From: Tenggerimyces flavus
GTDB taxonomy: Bacteria; Actinomycetota; Actinomycetes; Propionibacteriales; Actinopolymorphaceae
Assembly: GCF_016907715.1 (NCBI RefSeq)
Contig: NZ_JAFBCM010000001.1
Location: forward strand, 1,488,001 to 1,552,000
Direction: 5' to 3'
Length of the DNA: 64,000 nucleotides
The position numbers were made by a program, and so were the translations under genes. How positions within the stretch are numbered: the first letter of the stretch is position 1; the number at the start of each line of letters is the position of its first letter. Positions 8,607 through 15,301 of this stretch are shown in pieces. The notes beneath the pieces are model-generated. The model made no database searches, was not told the origin of the DNA, and saw only the letters and a list, made by a program, of their open reading frames with translations.

Positions 8607-9146
8607 GTGATCAGTCAGGAAGTCTGGGCCGCGATCCCGCCTCGCCACTCCCCTCGCCGCCACCTTGTCCAGGCGCTGGTCATCGTCGCGGTCATGATCG
8701 CGCTGGCGGTGACGGCTTGGTGGAGCGGCGCCGCCACCGCGCGTCTCAGCGCGACTCCGGTAGCGGTCGAGCCCGGCGCCCCTGGCCAGGTACTGATCCG
8801 GGTCGAGCTGCGCAACGACGGACAGGTCGCCGCCAGGCCGTCGTCGTTCACGTCCGAATCCACCCCGCCGGTCCGCGGTGTCGAGCCCCACGCCACCCCG
8901 ATACCGGAATCGCTCTCCGACGCGGAGTCCGTGCGGCACCTCCCCGCTGGATGGACGCTCCGCGGCCGCGAGACCCGAGCGATGACGCTGGACCTCCGCA
9001 TCGCATGCGACGCACCGCCACCCAAGTGGAGACTGCGGATGGTCACGTACGTCCGCGGCAACGGCAGCGAGGTCGACGTGTCCTGGATCGACGACAAGCT
9101 CCCCGACTGGCGCACCCGCGCCCTCACCGCCGCCTGTCCTGAGTGA
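8607..9146 (+). CDS. Single-pass membrane-anchored protein, unknown function
   Basis: A 179-residue protein. The GTG at 8607 is preferred because GGAGG lies at 8596-8600, while an ATG at 8565 would fall inside the operator. One hydrophobic helix (ALVIVAVMIALAVTAWW, about residues 22-40) follows a basic start, so the rest is probably outside the cell. The outer part looks beta-rich (VLIRVELRNDGQVAARPSS, TMTLDLRIACD-like strands) with two cysteines and resembles small immunoglobulin-like domains of unknown function. It is divergent from the membrane protein/GntR operon and probably co-regulated with it. Confidence 0.65.
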   Translation: MISQEVWAAIPPRHSPRRHLVQALVIVAVMIALAVTAWWSGAATARLSATPVAVEPGAPGQVLIRVELRNDGQVAARPSSFTSESTPPVRGVEPHATPIPESLSDAESVRHLPAGWTLRGRETRAMTLDLRIACDAPPPKWRLRMVTYVRGNGSEVDVSWIDDKLPDWRTRALTAACPE

Positions 9147-9238
9147 CCCCTGAACTCCCTTGTCTGCTTGGCGAAATGGCGCCGTGCTGGCGCGGTGATG
9201 GCGTGGGCACGTGAGACGGTTCGCGTACGTGAGAAGGC

Positions 9239-9269
9239 CTTGACGTGCAACGCAAGGGCCGCTGACGAT
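9239..9269 (+). promoter_or_regulatory. Possible promoter of the lectin operon
   Basis: TTGACG (9240-9245) is followed after 18 bp by GACGAT (9264-9269), a plausible vegetative promoter about 40 bp ahead of the ribosome site of the lectin gene at 9311. The -10 match is moderate, so this is tentative. Confidence 0.3.
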
Positions 9270-9310
9270 CACCGCCACCGTGTCTCACGACTGGAGGGGG
9301 AGTCCATCGC

Positions 9311-10309
9311 ATGCCCGTCGACATCCAGCTCACCTGCACGCCGCCGGACCTGTCCTGCCCGCCGTCGCCGAACGTTCCTGAGCTCCCGAACGACTCACCC
9401 CGCCCGCCCGCGCCGACGCGGGCGACGGAGGAGATCACGCTCGACGTGTTCGCCCGCGGTGCGGACAACCAGCTCTACCACCGGTGGTGGGTCGCCGGGA
9501 AGCCGTGGACGTGCTGGCAGAGCCTGCGCGGCGAGCTCGCGTCCGGGGCGGGCGTCGCCTCGCACGGCGCCGGCATCCTGCATCTCGGCGTGCTCGGTAC
9601 GGACAGCCGGATCTACGATCGCGCGTTCGTCAACTCCGGCTACCTCGGCGCCGGCTGGTCGAACTGGGCCGCGCTCGGCACCGGCACGTTCCGCTCCGCC
9701 CCCGCCGCCGCCTCGTGGGGCAGCGACCACTTCGCGATGTTCGCGCGCGGCGCCGACGACCGCATCCACCAGAACCTGTTCCGCTTCGGTGGCGGCGGCT
9801 GGACCGACTGGCAGCCGTTCCCGGGCGACACGCAGACGTTCACCGGGGCTCCCGCGGCGGTGTCGTACGAGCCGCAACGGCTGCACGTCTTCGCCAAGGG
9901 CACCGACAACCTCATCTATGACAAGCACACCTTGCCCACCGGCGGCTGGAGCCCGTGGACTGCGTTGGGCACGCGCACGTTCCACTCCGGACCCGCCGCG
10001 GTGTCGTGGGGACCGAGGCACCTCGAGGTCTTCGCGGTCGACCTGAACGACCGGAAGATGTGGCACAACTGGTTCGTCTTCGGCGTCGGCTGGCACGGCT
10101 GGGCCGCGTTCGACGGCGCCCAGACGTTCACCGAGGCGCCGGCAGCGGGCACACATGCGTTCGAGAAGCTGAACCTCTACGCGCTCGGCACCGACGGCCG
10201 GATCTGGGAACGTTTCCACAACGGCGGCGGATCCTGGAGTCCGTGGGCACCGACCGGCGACCAGCAGTTCACCTCCGCCCCGGCGAGCGCCTCCTGGAGC
10301 AACCGATGA
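9311..10309 (+). CDS. Six-repeat PLL-like beta-propeller lectin
   Basis: A 332-residue protein built from six repeats of about 45 residues. Each has a core like FARGADNQLYHRWW followed by a GW-x-x-W pair (WSNWAAL, WTDWQPF, WSPWTAL, WHGWAAF, WSPWAP). This matches the PLL/fucose-lectin-like propeller family, whose members bind fucose or related sugars through aromatic pockets. The start has GGAGGGGG eight or more bases ahead. No signal peptide is evident at the proline-rich N-terminus, so how it leaves the cell is unclear. Its TGA overlaps the ATG of the next gene (ATGA), so it is translationally coupled with a Tat-exported TIM-barrel protein, suggesting joint action on a glycan. Confidence 0.85.
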   Translation: MPVDIQLTCTPPDLSCPPSPNVPELPNDSPRPPAPTRATEEITLDVFARGADNQLYHRWWVAGKPWTCWQSLRGELASGAGVASHGAGILHLGVLGTDSRIYDRAFVNSGYLGAGWSNWAALGTGTFRSAPAAASWGSDHFAMFARGADDRIHQNLFRFGGGGWTDWQPFPGDTQTFTGAPAAVSYEPQRLHVFAKGTDNLIYDKHTLPTGGWSPWTALGTRTFHSGPAAVSWGPRHLEVFAVDLNDRKMWHNWFVFGVGWHGWAAFDGAQTFTEAPAAGTHAFEKLNLYALGTDGRIWERFHNGGGSWSPWAPTGDQQFTSAPASASWSNR

Positions 10310-11673
10310 CCGACGACAGCACCCTCAGCCGCCGCGGCCTGTTGCGCCTGACAGCCGGCGCCGCCGGCGTGGCCGCGTTGCCGAACCTGCTCACCCCAAC
10401 ACCCGCGTCGGCGTCCGGGCCCGCGTACGTCGACGACCTCGCAGCACCCGCCATCGCGCCGAACATCCTCGCCGACGACGTGTACCCGATCGGTCTGTTC
10501 TGGCCGCCGCCGCGCAAGCAGACAACGGAGTTCAGGTACGAGCAGATCGCCAACTGCGGGATCAACGTGGTCTCCGGCGGCAACGACATGGTGAACATGC
10601 CCGCCAACACGAAGATGCTGCAGATGGCCGCGCACGCGGGACTGCGCGCATTGCCGATCGACAACCGGATCACGCACGCGACTCCCTGCCCTGGTTGGGA
10701 GAACGCCGTGCGACAGACCGTCGCGGAGTACCAGGCCTACCCGGCGTTCGCGGGCTTCCTCGTTCACGACGAGCCGAACCCGATCCACTACCCGCGGCTG
10801 CGGATGATCACCGACCTGCTGGCCGCGACCGCGCCGGACAAGCTGGGCTTCATCAACCTGGTGCCGTTCTACACGACGCCGCAGGACGGGGCGTACCAGG
10901 AGTTCCTGCGGCGGTACGTCGAGCAGATCGACCCGTCGGTGGTGTCGTACGACCACTACCCGTTGCTGACCGACAACACGATCCGGCCGACGTTCTTCGT
11001 CAACCACAGAAGGATCCGCGAGGCCGGTCTGCGCTCCGGCCGGCCCACGTGGGTGTACGTGAACACGGTGCAGCACGGGGTGATGAAGCAGCCGACCCAG
11101 GCCGAGCTCGGGTGGCAGGTCAATGTGGCGCTTGCCTATGGCTGCAAGGGGATTCAGTACTTTACGTACTGGACGCCGGAGAACCGGCCGGACCACTTCT
11201 TCCACGAGGCGCTGATCCGCAAGAGCGGTTGCCCATCCGCGGTGTACGGGTGGGCTTGGGAGCTCAACCGGTGCCATCTGCAGCCGGTCGGGCGGGAGCT
11301 GAAGCACCTGGTGAGCCACGCCGCTGTGCACGCGAACGAAGCGACGCTGCCGTTCGGCACCGAGCGATTCACCGCGGCGGGCTCGGACGTGCTGAGTGCG
11401 ACGTCGGGCTCCGCGGTCGTGCTGGGCGAGTTCCGTTCGGAGCCAGTCAACAACACCCGTTGGCTCTTCGTCGCGAACCGCTCGTACACGGCCGCTGCCA
11501 ACGCGCGGTTGACGATCAAGCCGGAGGTGGACTCGGTGGGTACGTTCGTCGCCACCTCGGCGACGTACCAGCCGACCCTGTTGATCGGGACGCCAGCCGG
11601 CCAGGCGTTCGACGTGACCATCCCACCGGGAGGGGGCAAGCTGTTCCGCCTCGCGCTCACCCCACCGGCGTGA
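10306..11673 (+). CDS. Tat-exported TIM-barrel glycoside hydrolase-like protein
   Basis: A 455-residue protein with a twin-arginine signal (LSRRGLLRLTAG near residues 7-18, then an Ala-rich stretch ending at ASA). The mature part starts with YPIGLFWPPPRKQT and has a beta-strand/FLVHDEPNP motif near residue 150, where the Glu is a good candidate acid/base; VVSYDHYPLL and IQYFTYWTPEN look like later barrel strands. The last 100 residues are beta-rich (RWLFVANRSY and VPxxGGKLFRL-like). This architecture is that of family 42/140-like or uncharacterised TIM-barrel glycosidases; no specific GH family can be assigned. It overlaps the lectin gene by 4 bp. Confidence 0.75.
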   Translation: MTDDSTLSRRGLLRLTAGAAGVAALPNLLTPTPASASGPAYVDDLAAPAIAPNILADDVYPIGLFWPPPRKQTTEFRYEQIANCGINVVSGGNDMVNMPANTKMLQMAAHAGLRALPIDNRITHATPCPGWENAVRQTVAEYQAYPAFAGFLVHDEPNPIHYPRLRMITDLLAATAPDKLGFINLVPFYTTPQDGAYQEFLRRYVEQIDPSVVSYDHYPLLTDNTIRPTFFVNHRRIREAGLRSGRPTWVYVNTVQHGVMKQPTQAELGWQVNVALAYGCKGIQYFTYWTPENRPDHFFHEALIRKSGCPSAVYGWAWELNRCHLQPVGRELKHLVSHAAVHANEATLPFGTERFTAAGSDVLSATSGSAVVLGEFRSEPVNNTRWLFVANRSYTAAANARLTIKPEVDSVGTFVATSATYQPTLLIGTPAGQAFDVTIPPGGGKLFRLALTPPA

Positions 11674-11849
11674 CGAGGCATCGCGGCAGCCGAGGGAAGC
11701 TTCGACCAGCCACGGTCCGATGGCTCACCCGAAGCACCATCGTCGTGGGGCTCGCCATGGCATTCATCGCGGGCCCCACGTTCACCCTGTCCGCCGGCGC
11801 GATCCTGCTGGCCGGAGCAGCACTCCGCCGGCCCCGGCCGCTGCTCTAG
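11670..11849 (+). CDS. Possible small membrane protein, translationally coupled
   Basis: A 59-codon frame starts with GTG in a GTGA overlap with the stop of the preceding gene. It encodes a basic N-terminus (TRHRGSRGKLRP) and a hydrophobic stretch (TIVVGLAMAFIAGP and LSAGAILLAGAALR), ending in RRPRPLL. One or two membrane passes are possible. Its TAG stop lies in the CTAG that also holds the stop of the convergent HNH gene. No family recognised; it could be a chance frame. Confidence 0.4.
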   Translation: MTRHRGSRGKLRPATVRWLTRSTIVVGLAMAFIAGPTFTLSAGAILLAGAALRRPRPLL

Positions 11850-13099
11850 GCGGCTGGGGTGAGGCGGTGGTTGCGGAGTGGTTGTTGGTGGGGGTCGATC
11901 CAGTCGGGGGGTAAGAACTCGGGTAAGCCGTCTCTGGCGATTTGGACTTGCCAGGCGCCTTGGTGGATGAGGCGGTGGTGGTAGCCGCAGAGCAGTACGC
12001 CGTTGTCGCGGGTGGTGGGTCCGCCCTTACTCCACGGGACCACGTGGTGGGCGTGGCACCAGCCGGGTGGGCGGTCGCAGCCGGGGAAGGCGCAGCCGCC
12101 GTCGCGGAGTTCGAGGATGCGGCGCAGCTTGCCTTGGAAGAGTCGTTGCTGGGTGTCGGTCAAGATGGTGACTCTGCCGGGCTGGTCCTCGGGCTTCACG
12201 AGGTAGGTGCGGTCCGCCTCACACATCAGCTGCTCGACAAGTTTGCGGGACAGCTCGATCCCGGTGTGCAAAGTCCGTCCACCAGTCTGGGTGACGGTGA
12301 CGACCAGCTGGGTCGGGTTCCCACCATGAGAGGGCACCAACCGCTCGGCCAACAGCCGCCGGCAGGCCTCATCCAATGCATCCACATTGCGCTGTTCGGG
12401 GAACCGGGTATCGCGGCCGTCGGGTCCAGGCTGCGGCGCCGCCAACGGATCGAGAACCAGCTTGAGGCGTTCCCCGACCACCTTCGGCAGCCGGGCGGTG
12501 ACCCGCCACGTCCCCGACGACTCGTCGAAGGACATACGCAGGAACCGATCCCGTTCGGCGCTGGCCTCTTCCTGTTTGAGCTTCAGTTCCAACACTTGGT
12601 CGGCAAGATCGGGAGCGACGGTCTCCAAGAGCCTGTTCCCGACCTTCGACAAGACTTTGGGGTCGAAGGCGGCGGCATTCTTCAGCAGGGTCGCCTCCAC
12701 CTCGGAGCGGAGTTCCGGGGTGGCGATGTGGGAGGGCAGCATCGTCACGACCCGGGAGATCACTCGTGCGTGCGGAACAGAAATCTCGCCCTCAGCCAAC
12801 GCTCGCGCGGTCGCAGGAAGCTCAGCGTCGAGGTGGCTGGCCAGCTTCACCATCGCCCCCGCCTCAGCCGAAGGAACACGAAGGACGCCGGCAACCCACT
12901 GCGCCGTGTTCGCCGCACCCGCCGACACGGCGAGGTTCCGGGCGTCGGCCTCGCGGATCAGCTCGAGCCGGCGGGCTTCGTGCCGGTGGAGGGCGGCCTG
13001 GTTGTCGAGGAGTGCGGTGGCGAGGTCGGCGTCGGACATCGACCACGCAGCCACACCATCGGCGGTGCCGATGGTGTTCGAGCAAGTGGTCGATTCCAT
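11846..13099 (-). CDS. DUF222/HNH endonuclease (13E12 repeat family)
   Basis: A 417-residue protein. Residues 1-300 are the helical DUF222 region (ALLDNQAALHRHEARRLELI, AQWVAGVLRVPSAEAGAMV), followed by a C-terminal HNH nuclease domain: LELRDGGCAFPGCDRPPGW, CHAHHVVPWSKGG, and LLCGYHHRLIH, giving the Cys pairs and the H-N-H core. The family is multicopy in actinobacteria and probably mobile or intron-endonuclease related; its cellular role is unsettled. The start at 13099 (MESTTCSNTIG) gives a normal family N-terminus. A 108-bp palindrome and a minisatellite lie in the 1 kb upstream of it, a common kind of neighbourhood for this family. Confidence 0.9.
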   Translation of the reverse strand: MESTTCSNTIGTADGVAAWSMSDADLATALLDNQAALHRHEARRLELIREADARNLAVSAGAANTAQWVAGVLRVPSAEAGAMVKLASHLDAELPATARALAEGEISVPHARVISRVVTMLPSHIATPELRSEVEATLLKNAAAFDPKVLSKVGNRLLETVAPDLADQVLELKLKQEEASAERDRFLRMSFDESSGTWRVTARLPKVVGERLKLVLDPLAAPQPGPDGRDTRFPEQRNVDALDEACRRLLAERLVPSHGGNPTQLVVTVTQTGGRTLHTGIELSRKLVEQLMCEADRTYLVKPEDQPGRVTILTDTQQRLFQGKLRRILELRDGGCAFPGCDRPPGWCHAHHVVPWSKGGPTTRDNGVLLCGYHHRLIHQGAWQVQIARDGLPEFLPPDWIDPHQQPLRNHRLTPAA

Positions 13100-13278
13100 A
13101 GCACAATTCTACCAGCCGAATCAGGCTAATGCCCAACCCGGCAAGGGAAATCCTCGGCATCATCCGACACCACAAGAAGCCGGGCTCCACAAGCGACGCA
13201 AGCACGGCAGCAGACCGAAAGCGCAGGCAGGCCTTGCCCGGGGAACTGTTCCGGGGGCAGGGGCGGCGCGTATGAAAC

Positions 13279-13386
13279 TGGTGGCCGGGCCGGGGCGAGT
13301 CAAGGGCCGCTCCGCGGTCGCGAAGCGACGTCGCCCCCTCTGCGAAGCCGCCGCGGCGCCCTTGACGCGCCCCGGACCGGCCACCA
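13279..13386. repeat. 108-bp imperfect palindromic element
   Basis: The left arm begins TGGTGGCCGGGCC at 13279 and continues through GTCAAGGGCCGC (to 13310); the right arm begins GCGGCGCCCTTGAC at 13353 and ends GGCCACCA at 13386. Arms of about 32 bp are complementary with few mismatches around a GC-rich 42-bp centre. Both strands encode near-identical short peptides because of the symmetry, which explains the open frames there. It may fold into a long hairpin, or be a small dispersed element. Confidence 0.75.
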
Positions 13387-13561
13387 CAATCGACCGCCGC
13401 CACAGCCCGACCAGTCAATTGACCAAGCACAGTTGGGCAAAGCAACAGAGGACAGTACACCCCCAAAGGGGGATGGTGAAGAGGATGGGAATAGCGGGCT
13501 AGGACTTGCGGGAGCGTGGGGCGGAGTGACGGTCGAGCGGTACGCAAGGCGGCGGGCAGTT

Positions 13562-13950
13562 GGTGAAGTGGCGGCCCGGTGGGTGAAGTGGCGGCCCGGT
13601 AGGTGAAGTGACGGGCAGGTGGGTGAAGTGACGGCGGCCAGGTGGGTGAAGTGGCGGCCCGGTGTGTGAAGTGGCGGCGGCCCGGTGTGTGAAGTGGCGG
13701 CGGCCAGGTGGGTGAAGTGGCGGCCCGGTAGGTGAAGTGGCGGCCCGGTAGGTGAAGTGGCGGCCCGGTAGGTGAAGTGGCGGCCCGGTAGGTGAAGTGG
13801 CGGCCCGGTAGGTGAAGTGACGGGCAGGTAAGTGAAGCGGCGGCGGCCCGGTGGGCGAAGCGACGGCGGCACGGTGGGCGAAGCGACGGCGGCCCGGTGG
13901 GCGAAGCGACGGCGGCCCGGTAGGTGAAGTGACAACCGGTGGCTGAAGTG
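13562..13950. repeat. 20-bp minisatellite, about 19 copies
   Basis: Units of 20 or 23 bp contain GGTGAAGTGGCGGCCC or close variants. The block 13721-13820 holds five successive units of CGGCCCGGTAGGTGAAGTGG, the last with one change. Outer units vary (GTGTGTGAAG, GGGCGAAGCG). Because 20 is not a multiple of three, the open frame across it on the minus strand drifts and shows no conserved peptide unit, so it is probably non-coding. CTAG tetramers flank it at 13500 and 13965. The rest of the gap 13100-14152 holds only this array and the palindromic element. Confidence 0.85.
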
Positions 13951-14152
13951 TCGTAGTGCGGGACTAGCCATGGATGGGCGAGATGGCCGCAAGATGCGGC
14001 GGCGCGAGGCGACGCCCTGGTCCGGATCCCAGACCGGCCTCCACAAGAGCGACCCGATCCGCACCGAACCCGCCCCAGCCGCCCACCCAGAAGTCAGCAA
14101 AGGCCGCCCCAGACCGAGCCGGCCAAGCGAGCAAACGCCGTCGAGAAGCCAG

Positions 14153-15139
14153 TCAGACACGCACCCGCGAGGCATCCAGCAGGTGCCGGCCGAGGTCGGA
14201 GGCTTGGTGCAGCACGGCCTTGCCCTGGCGGGAGCTGGTGACCAGGCCGGCGTCGCGGAGCACCTTGGCCTGTTGGCTCGCGGTCGGTACGGACGTGTCG
14301 AGCCGACCGGCGAGCTCGGTCGTGCTGAGCCCGTGCTCGGACAGCACCTCCAACATCCGCGCGCGGGTGGGGCCGAAGAGCTGGCTCAGCGACGAAGGCT
14401 CGAGCCGTGGATCCTGCTCCGTACACCAGCCAGGCAGCAGGTCGAGCGGGTACGACACGACCAGCGGATGATCGGGGAGCCGCAGGATCGTGACGTCGTC
14501 CTCCGCGAAGAACGACGGCAGCAGCATCAGGCCCTGACCCTCGAGGTAGATGTCCTGCGGCTCACCCAGCTGCCCGGCGAGCAGCACCGGCGATCGCCAG
14601 CGCAGTTCCCGCGAGGCGCTGGCCAACAACCGTTCGACACCGCCGGACACGAGCAGCCGCGTGGTGCGGGCGAGCTCCTCGTCCACCTGCCGCGCGATCG
14701 CAGCCCAGTACGGGGCGAGGGCCGTGTCGAAGTACGCGACCATCGCCCGGCCGAGCGCGTGCAGCGACGGTCGCCGCCCCGCGGCCAGGTCGCCGGTCCA
14801 GGAGGGGAGCCGACCGTTGCCGGCGAGCTTGGTCAGGTCGCGCGAGAACGCCCTGCGTGGCGTCCGGAGCACGGTGTCGACGCCGTCGCGGAACGACGTC
14901 GTCCCGGCTGCCGGCGTGAGGAAGTCCACCGCGTACCCGACCATCGGCGCGAGCGTCGACAGGACGTCGAGCTGAGGTCCGGGCATGCGTTTGCAGCGAT
15001 GCCGCCACCGTCCGTAGACCAGCTCGCCCGTGGTCCCGGTGGCGACCTGGACGCTGTGCATCAGCTCCCACATCGGATCCGCACCGGTCGCGAGCCGCAC
15101 GCGGGCGAGGTCGTCGGCGGTGAGATGGATCCGCCACAT
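14153..15139 (-). CDS. DUF5937/ArsR-like HTH regulator, module 1
   Basis: A 328-residue protein. The first 230 residues (MWRIHLTADDLARVRLATGA, DPMWELMHSVQV, YWAAIARQVDEEL, LMLLPSFFA) match the DUF5937 domain, and the last 90 form an ArsR-type winged helix: TRARMLEVLSEHGLSTTELA, TSVPTASQQAKVLRDAGLV and a GKAVLH wing. No metal-binding cysteine motif is seen, so a metal sensor role is unlikely. GGAG precedes the ATG at 15139. It is divergent from a SARP gene and its promoter carries 11-bp-spaced repeats typical of SARP sites. A paralogue of exactly the same length lies at 37390-38376 beside a second SARP gene. Confidence 0.88.
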   Translation of the reverse strand: MWRIHLTADDLARVRLATGADPMWELMHSVQVATGTTGELVYGRWRHRCKRMPGPQLDVLSTLAPMVGYAVDFLTPAAGTTSFRDGVDTVLRTPRRAFSRDLTKLAGNGRLPSWTGDLAAGRRPSLHALGRAMVAYFDTALAPYWAAIARQVDEELARTTRLLVSGGVERLLASASRELRWRSPVLLAGQLGEPQDIYLEGQGLMLLPSFFAEDDVTILRLPDHPLVVSYPLDLLPGWCTEQDPRLEPSSLSQLFGPTRARMLEVLSEHGLSTTELAGRLDTSVPTASQQAKVLRDAGLVTSSRQGKAVLHQASDLGRHLLDASRVRV

Positions 15140-15176
15140 CGGTTGCTCCTCTCCCTGGCCGGGATCGGGGACCGCG

Positions 15177-15220
15177 ACGGTACGGAACCCCTCTGTCAGT
15201 CCTCTGTCACTCGCCTGCCG
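15177..15220 (-). promoter_or_regulatory. SARP-box promoter of the module 1 DUF5937 gene
   Basis: Read on the minus strand, hexamers CGGCAG (15220-15215), TGACAG (15209-15204) and TGACAG (15198-15193) follow one another at exactly 11 bp. After heptamer TGACAGA come 8 bp, a G, and TACCGT (15182-15177), a TANNNT -10. Direct repeats at 11 bp with the last one 8 bp from the -10 is the known arrangement for SARP activators. The module 2 promoter has the same geometry. Confidence 0.65.
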
Positions 15221-15301
15221 AGACGCCGACTGCGCATGATCCGGACGTTTCGGTACGGTCGGACCGCTCCGCGGGCGGCTTCGCTGCGAATGGGGGTGCG
15301 G

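Noticed and set aside
13562..13950. CRISPR array
   Set aside because: Units of 20-23 bp follow each other without unique spacers, and no cas genes are near.
13300..14175. Minus-strand open frame with repeated HLPGRHFTYRAATSPTGPP-like peptide
   Set aside because: The 20-bp unit is not a multiple of three, so peptides change phase; no signal, no ribosome site and no family.
14153..15139. Metal-sensing ArsR repressor
   Set aside because: No Cys/His metal-binding motif in the winged helix; the large N-terminal DUF5937 domain is different from ArsR/SmtB sensors.
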